DNA of 64,000 nucleotides from Streptomyces sp. TLI_146 (GCF_002846415.1 NZ_PJMX01000001.1:5704001-5768000); one strand, 5' to 3'; counted from the first letter of the stretch, positions 44,798-54,025 are shown. Program-made: numbers and translations. The notes: generated from the letters alone by a model not told the origin.

Positions 44798-46072
44798 GTG
44801 GACATACCGCCGCCGCCCGCGCCCGAGCCGCCTGCGCAGCCGGGTCAGGGCCACGGCCCCGGCTGGCCGCCGCCCGCTCCCGGGCCGCAGCAGCCCTGGT
44901 ACCCGTATCCCCAGCCGTACGCGCAGCCGTATCCGCAGCCGTTCCAGGAGCCGGCCAGGACCAGCGGTCTGGCCATCGCCTCGCTGGTCACCGGCATCGT
45001 CTGCTGTGTGCCGCCGCTCGGTCTGGTCCTCGGCGCGGTCGCCCTGAGGCAGATCAGGAAGCACGGGCAGGGCGGCAAGGGCATGGCGATCACCGGTGTG
45101 GTGCTCTCCTCGATCAGTACGGTCCTGGCCGTCGTCCTCGTCGTGAGCGGTGCGGCGAGCGCGTTCTGGGACGGGTTCCGCGACGGCCTCGACGAGGTCA
45201 AGAGCACGCGCAGCACCATGGACCTGCGCAAGGGCGACTGCTTCGACGTCCCCGGCGGCGAGCTGGAGCGCGAGGTCGAGAACGTGATCATCGTGCCGTG
45301 CGGCAAGCCGCACGACGGCGAGGTCTCCGGCTCCTTCAAACTGGAGGGCTCCTCCTTCCCCGGCGACAAGGCGATCACCGCGCTCGCCGACCGCAAGTGC
45401 TGGGCCGTCGAGCAGGAGTACGCGATGGACAGCTGGGCGCTGCCCGTCGAGGCGGAGTCGTACTACTACACGCCGAGCACCCGCAGCTGGCGGCTCGGCG
45501 ACCACTCGGTCACCTGCTCCTTCGCCACCACCAGCGGCAAGCTCACGGGCTCGGTGCGCAACGACGCCCGCCGTCTCGACGCCGACCAGATGACGTATCT
45601 GCGCTCCTCCAACGCCTACGACCGGGTGCTGGCCACCGGCCCCGACCGGGACCGGGTCGAGGACGACCTGCCCGCCTTCAAGAAGTGGGCCGGGCAGGTC
45701 TCCCAGGTGCTGGGCCAGGAGAGCGCGCGGCTGCGCCAGCGCAGCTGGCCCGCCTCGGCGCAGGCGCAGGTGGGCGCCCGCGCCAAGGAGGCCGAGCTGG
45801 CGGGCAAGGAGTGGGCGAAGGCGGCCGGTGCCGCCGACGCCGAGGCCTTCTACCTGCACTCGGGCGCGGCGGACCGGGCCATGCGGCAGGCCACGGAGGT
45901 CGCCGCGCGGAGCGCCCTGCACCTGGCCACCACACCGCCCGCCACCGACTCCGGGGGCAGCAGCGGCGGTTCGGGCGGCGCCGACGGCGGTACGGACAGC
46001 GGTGGTACGGAGGACGGGCCGGGCTCCGGAACGGGGAGCGGAAGCGGAAGTGACGGTTCCAAGGCGGTCTGA
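44798..46072 (+). CDS. DUF4190 and septum-formation-domain membrane protein
   Basis: The 424-residue protein has a Pro/Gln/Tyr-rich cytoplasmic tail (1-52), a DUF4190 pair of membrane helices (about 55-75 and 95-120; 'GLAIASLVTGIVCCVPPLGLVLG', 'GMAITGVVLSSISTVLAVVLVVSG'), and an extracytoplasmic septum_form-like domain (about 140-265; 'LRKGDCFDVPGG', 'VPCGKPHDGEV', 'CWAVEQEY', 'SVTCSF' with paired cysteines), then a helical region and a Gly/Ser/Asp tail. Such proteins are linked to cell division or envelope sensing in actinobacteria; no partner is visible here. GTG follows GAGGAG with 9-nt spacing; TACGAT (44751-44756) is a plausible -10. Confidence 0.86.
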   Translation: MDIPPPPAPEPPAQPGQGHGPGWPPPAPGPQQPWYPYPQPYAQPYPQPFQEPARTSGLAIASLVTGIVCCVPPLGLVLGAVALRQIRKHGQGGKGMAITGVVLSSISTVLAVVLVVSGAASAFWDGFRDGLDEVKSTRSTMDLRKGDCFDVPGGELEREVENVIIVPCGKPHDGEVSGSFKLEGSSFPGDKAITALADRKCWAVEQEYAMDSWALPVEAESYYYTPSTRSWRLGDHSVTCSFATTSGKLTGSVRNDARRLDADQMTYLRSSNAYDRVLATGPDRDRVEDDLPAFKKWAGQVSQVLGQESARLRQRSWPASAQAQVGARAKEAELAGKEWAKAAGAADAEAFYLHSGAADRAMRQATEVAARSALHLATTPPATDSGGSSGGSGGADGGTDSGGTEDGPGSGTGSGSGSDGSKAV

Positions 46073-46207
46073 GACGGGTAGTCGTACCGGCGGTATCCCC
46101 TGGGCACGGGCAAGTCATCACTTCGAGTGAAACTTTGGCCTCGGCTTGCGGCGCAGAACCCACGGTTGCCACGCTGTTGCAGTCTGTCAACCTGATGGGA
46201 GTGGCCA

Positions 46208-46960
46208 GTGACTTTCGGTGAGCAGCCGGCTTATCTGCGCGTAGCCAGCGATCTCCGGCAGAAGATCGTCAGTGGTTCACTGCCACCGCACACCCGCCTC
46301 CCCTCACAGGCCCGCATCCGCGAGGAGTACGGGGTCTCCGACACGGTCGCCCTGGAGGCCCGCAAGGTCCTGATGGCCGAGGGCCTGGTCGAGGGCCGCT
46401 CCGGGTCCGGTACGTATGTGAGGGAGCGCCCGGTCCCGCGCAGAGTGTCCCGCTCCGGGTTCCGCCCGGCCAAGGGGGCCAGCCCGTTCCGCCAGGAGCA
46501 GGCCGAGGACGGCACCCGGGGCACCTGGGAGTCGAGCAGCGAGCAGGAGGAGGCGTCCGCCGAGATCGCCGAGCGGCTCGGCATCGACCCGGGCGACCGG
46601 GTGATGCGCACCCGGTACGTGTACCGGGACGCGGGCGAGCAGATGATGCTCTCCACCTCCTGGGAGCCGCTCGCGGTGACCGGGCGCACGCCCGTGATGC
46701 TGCCCGAGGAGGGGCCGCTCGGCGGGTGCGGCGTCGTCGAGCGGATGGCCGCGATCGACGTGGTCGTGGACAACGTGGTGGAGGAGGTCGGCGCGCGCCC
46801 GGGGCTGGCGGAGGAGCTCATGGCGCTCGGCGGCGTCCCGGGCCATGTGGTGCTCGTCATCGAGCGGACGTACTACGCGTCGGGGCGCGCGGTGGAGACG
46901 GCCGACGTGGTCGTCCCCGCCGACCGGTACCGGATCGCGTACCACCTGCCGGTGAAGTAG
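46208..46960 (+). CDS. GntR-family (HutC-type) transcriptional regulator
   Basis: The 250-residue protein has an N-terminal GntR winged helix (about 6-72, 'LRVASDLRQKIVSGSLPPHTRLPSQARIREEYGVSD' region, 'GSGTYVRERP') and a C-terminal UTRA/HutC effector domain (about 105-245; 'DRVMRTRYVYRDAGEQMMLSTSWEP', 'HVVLVIERTYY'). It is a typical ligand-responsive repressor. No neighbouring metabolic operon reveals its ligand. GTG at 46208 follows GGGAG; a downstream terminator-like hairpin suggests a single-gene unit. Confidence 0.93.
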   Translation: MTFGEQPAYLRVASDLRQKIVSGSLPPHTRLPSQARIREEYGVSDTVALEARKVLMAEGLVEGRSGSGTYVRERPVPRRVSRSGFRPAKGASPFRQEQAEDGTRGTWESSSEQEEASAEIAERLGIDPGDRVMRTRYVYRDAGEQMMLSTSWEPLAVTGRTPVMLPEEGPLGGCGVVERMAAIDVVVDNVVEEVGARPGLAEELMALGGVPGHVVLVIERTYYASGRAVETADVVVPADRYRIAYHLPVK

Positions 46961-47028
46961 GTGGGCTGGGTGAACCGGGCTGCCGTGGCGGTGTCGGCGA
47001 CGGGCTGACCCGGGGTCAACTCCCTTGT

Positions 47029-47058
47029 CGGGGGCGCGCTCGAAGGAGTGCGCCCCCC
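47029..47058 (+). terminator. Hairpin after GntR gene
   Basis: GGGGGCGC pairs with GCGCCCCC around GCTCGAAGGAGT; followed by CTCGTC rather than a T run. Confidence 0.6.
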
Positions 47059-47205
47059 TCGTCATGCCCCCGTGTGGCCGGATCCGTATCTCTTTGTGTA
47101 AACGCGGATCCGCTGAGTGAAGGTCAGGCGTAGGCTCGGGCATATGCGGAATGCGGTTTCCTGGGGATCTTCACAGACCTGCACGCCGACAGCGGGAGGG
47201 GCGCG

Positions 47206-47385
47206 ATGAACGACGGTGGCGTGGTGCTTTCCTGGCAGGTCATACGTCAGGACGACAACGGCAACCGCTACCGCGTCGGCAGGTACGCCACCCGGGCCGA
47301 GGCCCAGAAGATCGTCGACAGCCTCGATGACCTGGGACATCACCGGCTCTACTGGGTCGAGAGGATCGCCCAGCCGGCGCAGTAG
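47206..47385 (+). CDS. Small SPOR-like protein, 59 aa
   Basis: An ATG at 47206 behind GGGAGGGG opens a 59-codon frame: it starts MNDGGVVLSWQVIRQDDNGN, continues with 'RYRVGRYATRAEAQKIVDSL' and ends 'YWVERIAQPAQ' before TAG. The pattern of a short beta strand, a Y-A-T-R-A-E-A-Q helix and a final strand is that of SPOR/sporulation-related small proteins that are conserved in streptomycetes. No signal or membrane segment. Codon use is strongly GC3 biased like the neighbours. TAGGCT at about 47131 may be its -10. Function unknown. Confidence 0.85.
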   Translation: MNDGGVVLSWQVIRQDDNGNRYRVGRYATRAEAQKIVDSLDDLGHHRLYWVERIAQPAQ

Positions 47386-47462
47386 CACGGCGCCCGGCGG
47401 GTGCGGACGGGGAGGCGGAGCCGCACGGCGGCCCGGCGGACCGGACCCCGCCGGGCGCGCGT

Positions 47463-47478
47463 TACGCTCCGGCGCATG
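47463..47478 (+). promoter_or_regulatory. Leaderless-type -10 of the NUDIX gene
   Basis: TACGCT (47463-47468), 7 nt, then ATG at 47476; no ribosome site. Confidence 0.65.
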
Positions 47479-47889
47479 GACGTTCGTGTGGTGGTCGCCG
47501 GAGCCGTGTTCGACAGGGGCAGGCTGCTCGCCGCGCGCCGCAGCGCCCCGCCCGAGCTGGCCGGGCGCTGGGAGCTGCCCGGCGGCAAGGTGGAGCCGGG
47601 CGAGCGGCCCGAGGACGCCCTGGTGCGCGAGCTGCGCGAGGAACTGGGCGTGGAGGCCGAGCCGCTGGAGCGGATCCCGGGGGAGTGGCCGCTGAAGCCC
47701 GGGCTCGTCCTGCGGGTGTGGACCGCCCGCCTGGTCTCCGGCGAGCCCCGGCCCCTGGAGGACCACGACGCCCTGCGCTGGCTCGCCCCCGACGAGACGG
47801 ACGAGGTCGACTGGCTGCCGCAGGACCGCCCGGCGGTGAAGGAGGCCGCGCGGATGCTGGGGGCGAGGCAGAGCCGTACGGGGTCCTGA
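47476..47889 (+). CDS. NUDIX hydrolase, MutT-like
   Basis: The 137-residue protein has a complete Nudix box, 'GGKVEPGERPEDALVRELREE' followed by L-G-V, at about residues 35-58, and the small size of MutT enzymes. It probably removes oxidised nucleotides such as 8-oxo-dGTP or related diphosphates. The ATG at 47476 is chosen because TACGCT lies 7 nt before it and homologues start M-x-V-R-V-V-V-A-G-A; the frame is open upstream to 47401. Substrate is inferred from size and box only. Confidence 0.9.
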   Translation: MDVRVVVAGAVFDRGRLLAARRSAPPELAGRWELPGGKVEPGERPEDALVRELREELGVEAEPLERIPGEWPLKPGLVLRVWTARLVSGEPRPLEDHDALRWLAPDETDEVDWLPQDRPAVKEAARMLGARQSRTGS

Positions 47890-47993
47890 CCCGGGATACG
47901 CCGTTCGCGTCACCCCTGGCACCGTCAGGGGATAGCTGACCCCAAATATCGGGTATGTGGCTATTAATCCTTCTAAACCCCCCGAAGAGTCGG

Positions 47994-48404
47994 ATGCGGG
48001 TGAGCGGCGTGATCGACACCTCCGGCGGCTGCGCCGAGTGGACTTTCCCGGCGGAGGCCAACGCGGTGCGCACCGCGCGCCACGCCGTCCGGGACACGTT
48101 GCGCAGCTGGGCGCTGGACCCTGCCGTCAGCGATGTGGCGGTGCTGCTGGTCAGTGAGCTCGTGACCAATTCCCTGCGGTACGCCTCGGGCCCCATCGGG
48201 GTCCGGATGGCCCGCCTCGACCCCGGCGCCCTGCTGGTGGAGGTCTCCGACCCGCTGCCCGAGGAGCCGGTCGAGCGGAGCGCCGGACCGGACGACGAAG
48301 GGGGCCGGGGTCTTCAGTTGGTGGCTTGTTCTGCACGGCGCTGGGGGACCCGACGCGGCAGGACGGGCAAGACCGTGTGGTTCGAGCTGGCCCTGCCGGG
48401 TTAG
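47994..48404 (+). CDS. Anti-sigma-like ATP-binding (HATPase_c_2, RsbW-type) protein
   Basis: The 136-residue protein is a stand-alone GHKL ATPase: N box 'VLLVSELVTNSLRYASG' at about residues 55-70 and G box 'DEGGRGLQLVACSARRWG' near 105-122, then 'GKTVWFELALPG'. Streptomyces has dozens of such RsbW-like kinases that inhibit anti-anti-sigma factors. Its C-terminal half is closely similar to the C-terminal domain of the large SpoIIE phosphatase that starts 169 nt downstream, suggesting a functional pair or a duplicated domain. Start may also be GTG at 48000. Confidence 0.85.
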   Translation: MRVSGVIDTSGGCAEWTFPAEANAVRTARHAVRDTLRSWALDPAVSDVAVLLVSELVTNSLRYASGPIGVRMARLDPGALLVEVSDPLPEEPVERSAGPDDEGGRGLQLVACSARRWGTRRGRTGKTVWFELALPG

Positions 48405-48572
48405 AAGGAGGGAGGGACGAACGATCACGACCCGTTCGGACGGCCAGGCCGGGAGACGGCCGGAAAAGAACGAGACCGGGATGTGATCGTGAACGCCGTG
48501 TCGGCGGGGGCCGTAGTACTGAATACTGCGGTCAAGGCCGGTCCGGTGCGGTGAGCTGGAGGGGACGGTCGC

Positions 48573-51134
48573 GTGAGCGAGATACCTGAGACGGCGGGCG
48601 GCGTCGTGTGGCAGAGCAGCCCGCCTGGCTCGATCTATGACTACATCAGGGTCGCCTCGTTCTCGATCGGGCCCGACGGGCTGATCGAGCAGTGGAGCCT
48701 GCGGGCCGAGGAGCAGTTCGGGCTGTCCGCCCGCGAGGTCGTGGGAATCGACCCGGTCGACGCCTTCATGCCCCCTGAACTGCGCTCCCAAGGTCACCGC
48801 CGGGTCGCCGAGATCCTGGACGGGCGTGAGTGGACCGGTCTGGTCCCGTTCCGCACGCCGGAGCGGGAGGGGCGGCACGGGCTCGCCGAGCTCTATGTGA
48901 TGCCGAGTGAGACGGCGGCCGGGGAACGCGGCGCGCTCTGTATCGTCGTGGACGTCCGGGCGCTGCGCGGCATAGAGACCGACCTCGCCGCCTCGCAGGC
49001 CATTTTCGGTCAATCTCCCTTCGGCTTCCTACTGTTCGGCACGGACCTCACCGTCCTGCGCGCCAACCGGCGGTTCGCCACCGTCTTCGGCGGCGAGCCC
49101 GACGAGCACCGCGGCCGCACCGTCCACGACTATCTGAGCCGCGCCGAGGCCGACCGGATGGGCGCCGCCCTGCGCCGCGTCCTCGAAACCGGCGAGGCCG
49201 TCACCGACCTCCAGCTCGTCGGCACCGCACCCGGCGACCCGGCCCGCCGCCACTGGTCGATCAACCTCTACCGGGTGCACAGCGGGACCGGCCGGCCCAT
49301 CGGCGTCGCCAGCCTCGGCATCGATGTGACCCGCCGTCACAATGCCGCCCGCGAGGCCGCCGACGCCCGCCGCAACCTCGCCCTGCTCAACGAGGCGGGC
49401 AACCGCATAGGCAACTCCCTCGACCTGGAGACCACCGCCCGCGAACTCCTCGACGTCGCCGTCCCCGGCTTCTGCGACCTGGCCTCCGTCGACCTCTACC
49501 AGGCACTGCTCGCCGGGGACGAGGCCATCCAGAGCCGCGCCGACGGCAGCGCCGAGCTGCGCCGGGTCGCCTTCGCCAGCGCCGTCTCGGACGCGCCGCC
49601 CACCCTCACCGGCACCGCCCCGACCGCATCCGTCTCCGTGGGGGACGTCCATCGCTACCCCTTCCACTCGCCCTGCGCCGATGCCCTGCGCACCGGCCGT
49701 CCACGTGCCGTACCGGGCGACGAGGGCAGCCTGGTGCACACCACGCTCGCCGTCCCGATGGTCGCCCACGACACCGTCGTCGGCCTCGTCCAGTTCTCCC
49801 GAGCCAAGGGCAGCGAGCCCTTCGGTGAACGCGACCGCGCCCTCGCCACCGAACTCGCCTCCCGCGCCGCCGTCTGCATCGACAACGCCCGCCTCTACCG
49901 GAGGGAGCACGAGCGCGCGCTGATACTGCAGCGCTCCCTGCTCCCGCCCGGCGACCCCGAGGCCGCCGGGCTGGACATCGCCTGCCGCTATCTGCCCGGC
50001 AACGCCGCCACCGAGGTCGGCGGCGACTGGTTCGACGTCATCGAACTCCCCGGCCACCGCACCGCCCTGGTCGTCGGCGACGTGATGGGCCGCGGTCTGC
50101 GGGCCGCCGTCGCCATGGGCGAACTGCGCACCGCCGTACGGACCCTGGCCATGCTCGACCTGGAGCCCGCCGAGGTGCTCTCGCACCTGGACGAGATCGC
50201 CCGGGGCCTGGGCGACCCCGGCGGCCCCGAGCGCGAGGCGGGCGGCAACCGGCGCGGCCGCCCCGGCTCCCGCACCGCCCACAAGTCCCGCGAGGCCGAC
50301 CTCTCCGAGGTGTACCTCGCGACCTGTGTGTACGCGGTGTACGACCCGGTGACGCGGCGCTGCTCCATAGCCAACGCGGGCCATCTGCCCCCGGTCCTGG
50401 TCGAGCCCGGCGAGCCCCCGCTGTTCCTGGACATGCCGCCCGGGCTGCCGCTCGGCGTGGGCGGGGAGCCGTTCGAGGAGATCGAGGTCGACCTCCCCGA
50501 GGGCGCCCTGCTCGCGCTCTACACCGACGGTCTGGTGGAGTCCCGCGACCACCCTCTGGAGGAGGGCCTGCGGGCCTTCCGCAAGGCCATCAGCGACCCG
50601 GTCCCGGGCCTGGAGGACGTCTGCGACCAGGTCCTCAACACCCTGGACACCCGCCACGGCGAGGACGACATCGCCCTGCTCATGGCCCGCATCCAGGGCC
50701 TGCCCACGGACGCCGTCGGCGACTGGCGGCTGCCGCGCTCACCGCGCTCGGTCGGCCGCGCCCGCGAGCTCGCCCGCACCCAGCTGCTCGCCTGGGACCT
50801 GGACGACCTCGTGGACACCACCGAACTGCTGGTGAGCGAACTCGTCACCAACGCCCTGCGGTACGGCGAGGGCGAGGTACGGCTGCGGCTGCTGCGGGAC
50901 CGTACGCTCGTCTGCGAGGTGTGGGACGCGGGTCTGGTCCAGCCGAGACGCCGGCGGGCCCGGGACACGGACGAGGGCGGCCGGGGACTCCAGCTCGTCG
51001 GCCTGCTGAGCGCGGGGTGGGGCTCGCGCCGCACCCCGCGCGGCAAGACGGTCTGGTTCGAACTCGCCCTTCCGGACGGGGAGTCCGCCCCCGTGGCCGA
51101 GCTGACGGAGGAGCAGCTGCTCAGCATGTTCTGA
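48573..51134 (+). CDS. PAS-PAS-GAF SpoIIE-type PP2C phosphatase with C-terminal anti-sigma kinase domain
   Basis: The 853-residue protein has two PAS sensors (about 22-130 and 140-255), a GAF domain (about 265-445), a PP2C_SIG phosphatase (about 460-710; 'EVGGDWFDVIELPGHRTALVVGDVMGRG', 'LLALYTDGLVESRDHPLE', 'HGEDDIALLMARI') with a 25-residue charged insertion near 550-580, and a HATPase (about 720-835; 'TTELLVSELVTNALRYG', 'DEGGRGLQLVGLLSAGWG'). It should integrate small-molecule or redox signals and control anti-anti-sigma phosphorylation. GTG at 48573 follows GGAGGGG. Confidence 0.93.
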   Translation: MSEIPETAGGVVWQSSPPGSIYDYIRVASFSIGPDGLIEQWSLRAEEQFGLSAREVVGIDPVDAFMPPELRSQGHRRVAEILDGREWTGLVPFRTPEREGRHGLAELYVMPSETAAGERGALCIVVDVRALRGIETDLAASQAIFGQSPFGFLLFGTDLTVLRANRRFATVFGGEPDEHRGRTVHDYLSRAEADRMGAALRRVLETGEAVTDLQLVGTAPGDPARRHWSINLYRVHSGTGRPIGVASLGIDVTRRHNAAREAADARRNLALLNEAGNRIGNSLDLETTARELLDVAVPGFCDLASVDLYQALLAGDEAIQSRADGSAELRRVAFASAVSDAPPTLTGTAPTASVSVGDVHRYPFHSPCADALRTGRPRAVPGDEGSLVHTTLAVPMVAHDTVVGLVQFSRAKGSEPFGERDRALATELASRAAVCIDNARLYRREHERALILQRSLLPPGDPEAAGLDIACRYLPGNAATEVGGDWFDVIELPGHRTALVVGDVMGRGLRAAVAMGELRTAVRTLAMLDLEPAEVLSHLDEIARGLGDPGGPEREAGGNRRGRPGSRTAHKSREADLSEVYLATCVYAVYDPVTRRCSIANAGHLPPVLVEPGEPPLFLDMPPGLPLGVGGEPFEEIEVDLPEGALLALYTDGLVESRDHPLEEGLRAFRKAISDPVPGLEDVCDQVLNTLDTRHGEDDIALLMARIQGLPTDAVGDWRLPRSPRSVGRARELARTQLLAWDLDDLVDTTELLVSELVTNALRYGEGEVRLRLLRDRTLVCEVWDAGLVQPRRRRARDTDEGGRGLQLVGLLSAGWGSRRTPRGKTVWFELALPDGESAPVAELTEEQLLSMF

Positions 51135-51193
51135 CCCGGGGGCGCGTACCGGTGGCGTACCCGTGGTGTGGTGTCGACGTGCCCCTGCGTCGT

Positions 51194-51904
51194 CTACGTC
51201 GTCGCCTTCAGTGCCGCCAGCCGCGCCTCCACCTCCGCCGTGTCGCCCGGGGCGTCCAGGTGCTCGAACTGGGCGTCCAGGGACGAGGCGGCGAGCTCCT
51301 GACCGCCCCGCGCCCGCGCCTCCTCGCGCCGCAGCTTGTCCTCGAAGCGGGGTATCTCACCGGCCGGGTCGAGCAGATCCACACTCTTCAGTCCGTCCGG
51401 CAATCGGCTCCCCGCCGAGTCGGCCCGGGACGCCAACTCGCCCTGCTCCGCCCTCAGCACGTCCAGCTGGGACTTCATCCGGGCCAGGCCGGACTTGAGC
51501 TTCTCCACCACCTCCACCTGCGCGGCGATCACCGGCTCCGCCGCCCGCGCCTCGCTCTCCGACTGCACCTGTCTGCCCAGCGCCACCTTGGCCAGGCGGT
51601 CGAACCGGTCGGCCTCGTCCGCGAAGCCGCCCGCGCGCAGCCCGTCGGCCTTCCTGCTGGCCGCGACCGCCTGGTCGCCCCACGCCTTGGCGGCGGCCAG
51701 GTCCTCCACCCGGTCCAGCTCCATCAGCCGTACGTCGCCGACGGCCGAGGCGGCGGCCTGCTCCGCCTCCGCGATATTGCCCGTGTACTCCCGTATCAGC
51801 TCGTCCAGCATCTTCTGCGGGTCCTCGGCCTGGTCGAGGAGCGCGTTCACGTTGGCCTTCGCCAGCCGGCCGACCCGGCCCAGTACCGACTGCCTGTCGT
51901 TCAT
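51194..51904 (-). CDS. pspA: PspA/IM30 family membrane-stress protein
   Basis: The 236-residue protein is a long helical hairpin typical of PspA/IM30: 'VGRLAKANVNALLDQAEDPQKMLDELIREY' region at the N-terminus and coiled coils from about 30 to 165, with an 'ARARGGQELAASSLDAQFEHLD' tail. These proteins polymerise on stressed membranes. The GC-rich C-terminus is somewhat diverged. Its ATG overlaps the stop of the upstream TPM gene by 4 nt, so the two are translationally coupled. Confidence 0.9.
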   Translation of the reverse strand: MNDRQSVLGRVGRLAKANVNALLDQAEDPQKMLDELIREYTGNIAEAEQAAASAVGDVRLMELDRVEDLAAAKAWGDQAVAASRKADGLRAGGFADEADRFDRLAKVALGRQVQSESEARAAEPVIAAQVEVVEKLKSGLARMKSQLDVLRAEQGELASRADSAGSRLPDGLKSVDLLDPAGEIPRFEDKLRREEARARGGQELAASSLDAQFEHLDAPGDTAEVEARLAALKATT

Positions 51905-54012
51905 GGCTCTTCTCCTTGCGCCGGAAGGTCCCCTGGTCCCGAAAGCTCTCCTCGCCCCGGAAGGTCTTCTGCTCCTGATACACCGCCCGGCCCGTTCGGG
52001 TTCCCGATCGCGCCGGAGGTCTGTGGATCGTGGTCGTAGGCGTGTACGTCCGCGTCCGCGAGTGCGAGCGCCTGCCGCGCCAGGGTGTCGGCCCGGCGCA
52101 CCTCGACGAGGGCGCCCGGCGCGTCCGGTCCGGCCGTCTCCTCGGACTGGGCGAGGTGGCGGCGGGCCTCCGCGAGCCGGGTGCGGGCCGGGCTGCCGAC
52201 GGCGTCCCGGTGTTCGGTGATGCGGTCGTCCGCCGCCGCGATCGTTGCGCGGGTCGTGAGGGTGGTCCGCTCCAGGAGCGTGCGGGTGCGCTGCGCGCTG
52301 TTCTTGTGCTCCTGTGCGCCCATGTCGGCCAGGGCCTCGTCCAGCGACGCCTCCGCCTCGCCGAGTCGGCGCAGCGCGTCGAGCGGGTCGTACGGGCCGG
52401 CCGCCCGTGCCCGGCCCACGCCGAGGAGCGCCGTCTCGGCCGCGGCCACCCGGCTGCGCAGGTCGACGGGGTCGGGGGCAGGGGAATCCGCAGTCCGGCG
52501 GGAACGGGGTGCCGCCGCGCCCACCCGTGCCGCCCCAGCGGCACGATTGCCCGCATCGGTGGCGGAAGCGACAGCCTCCGGCAACAGCTTCTCCGCCTCC
52601 GCGAGTTCCCGGCCCCGCCGGTCGATCGCGTCCACCAGCGCGGCCGCGTGGGCGACGGCGCCCTCGGCGGCGCGCACCTGCGCCGCGGCCTCGCCCCGGT
52701 CGTCCCCGTCGAGGGCCTGGCGGGCCGCGTTGAGGGCGGCCGTGGCGGCGATCAGGCGTTCCTTGGCCTCCTCGACATGGTCCGCGACGGGTGCGGTCGC
52801 GGACTCCGCGTACCGCTGGCGCAGCGCGGTCAGCGTCGAGTCCGCCGCGGCCGTACGCCCGGCGAGCGTGCGGAAGGCCGTCTCGACCGTCTCCAGCGCC
52901 TTCGGGGTGTCGCGTTCCAGCCCCCGCAGCGCGTCGAAGGCCTCCGACTCGGCGTCCAGCCGACGGCCGGCCGCCGCGCACCGCGAGACGATCTCCTCCA
53001 GCATCCGCCGCCGGGCCGCCGCGCCCTCCTCCGGCAGCTCCGGCTCGTCCGGCGGGGCCGGGCCCTGAGGCAGGGCGAGCCCCTCCGGCGGCGGGTCGTC
53101 GTCGAGCTGCTGGCGCAGCCGGAAGGCGGTGGCCAGTTCGGACCTGGCGTAGGTGACGGCCTTCGCGAACGGCCGGGCCGCCTCATTTCCGAACTGGGCG
53201 ACGGCGAAACCCAGTTCCTCGTCACTCGTTCGAATGGCTTCATCGGTGGCGACCAGGGTCCGGTCCGCCTCCGCCGCCAGGGCCGCGAGGCCGTCCGGCG
53301 CGATGTCCTGGGGTGAGCCCGTATCCCGTCCCCCGCCCTGCGCCCCCGCGCCCTGGGCGCTCGCGGGGGTGGTCCGGGTGGTGGCCCGCCGCTTCCTGCG
53401 CGCGTACGCGTACCCGGCCAGCACACCCGCGACGGCCAGGATGCCGACCGGCAGGACGTAGTCGCTCGCCGAGGCCGGCCCGTCGTGCCGGGCGGGCTCG
53501 GCCAGGGCGGCGTCCAGGCCCTCGGCCGCGCCGACCGTGGCCCCCGCCCAGTCGCCGCGCCGCAGGGCGGGCTCGACCGACTCTCGGGCCACCTGGCCGA
53601 GCGTCTGGTCGCTGAGCCGGAAGGCCTGGTCGACCGAGTACGCGTACTGCCGCGACCCGGTGGCGACGGCCAGCAGGACGTCGTCCCGGCCCAGCCCGTT
53701 CAGCTGCGCGGTGGTGTCGGCCCAGTCCTGGGCGGTACGGCCGGAGAAGTCGTCCACGTACACCGCGAAGAGCTGGACCAGGCGGTCCTCGTGGAGGCGG
53801 TCGAGCGCGGCGGCCACCTCCGGCGCGCGGGCGCCCAGCGCGTGCGCGCGGTCGGTGATCAGCCCGCTCCCGGCGAGGTTCACCGGGTCCTCGGCGTGCG
53901 CGGGTCCCGCGCCGGGCAGTGCCGCCCAGCACATGGCCAGCAGCACGGCCGCCAGGGCCCGGACGGCCCGGACGGCGATGCGGGGCCCGGTGCGACTGAC
54001 ACGCGGCGTCAC
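51901..54012 (-). CDS. TPM-domain protein with long coiled-coil cytoplasmic part
   Basis: The 703-residue protein has a signal sequence (about 14-40, cleavage near A-H-A), an extracytoplasmic TPM (Thylakoid/PsbY-associated, DUF477) domain (about 43-165; 'LITDRAHALGARAPEVAAALDRL', 'QLFAVYVDDFSGRTAQDWAD'), a membrane helix (about 182-202, 'SDYVLPVGILAVAGVLAGYAYA') and then about 480 residues of Ala/Glu/Arg-rich heptad-like helices. The helices resemble PspA coiled coils, and the gene is coupled to pspA, so the protein may anchor PspA and sense the outside. The GTG start has TACGCT 7 nt upstream (leaderless). Confidence 0.88.
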   Translation of the reverse strand: MTPRVSRTGPRIAVRAVRALAAVLLAMCWAALPGAGPAHAEDPVNLAGSGLITDRAHALGARAPEVAAALDRLHEDRLVQLFAVYVDDFSGRTAQDWADTTAQLNGLGRDDVLLAVATGSRQYAYSVDQAFRLSDQTLGQVARESVEPALRRGDWAGATVGAAEGLDAALAEPARHDGPASASDYVLPVGILAVAGVLAGYAYARRKRRATTRTTPASAQGAGAQGGGRDTGSPQDIAPDGLAALAAEADRTLVATDEAIRTSDEELGFAVAQFGNEAARPFAKAVTYARSELATAFRLRQQLDDDPPPEGLALPQGPAPPDEPELPEEGAAARRRMLEEIVSRCAAAGRRLDAESEAFDALRGLERDTPKALETVETAFRTLAGRTAAADSTLTALRQRYAESATAPVADHVEEAKERLIAATAALNAARQALDGDDRGEAAAQVRAAEGAVAHAAALVDAIDRRGRELAEAEKLLPEAVASATDAGNRAAGAARVGAAAPRSRRTADSPAPDPVDLRSRVAAAETALLGVGRARAAGPYDPLDALRRLGEAEASLDEALADMGAQEHKNSAQRTRTLLERTTLTTRATIAAADDRITEHRDAVGSPARTRLAEARRHLAQSEETAGPDAPGALVEVRRADTLARQALALADADVHAYDHDPQTSGAIGNPNGPGGVSGAEDLPGRGELSGPGDLPAQGEEP

Positions 54013-54025
54013 ATTTGTGAGCGTA
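54010..54025 (-). promoter_or_regulatory. Leaderless-type -10 of the TPM-pspA operon
   Basis: On the minus strand TACGCT (54025-54020), 7 nt, then GTG (54012). Confidence 0.65.

Noticed and set aside
44604..45047. A 147-codon plus-strand frame overlapping the start of the DUF4190 gene
   Set aside because: Ser/Arg/Pro-rich shadow composition, overlaps the promoter and a confidently assigned gene in another frame.
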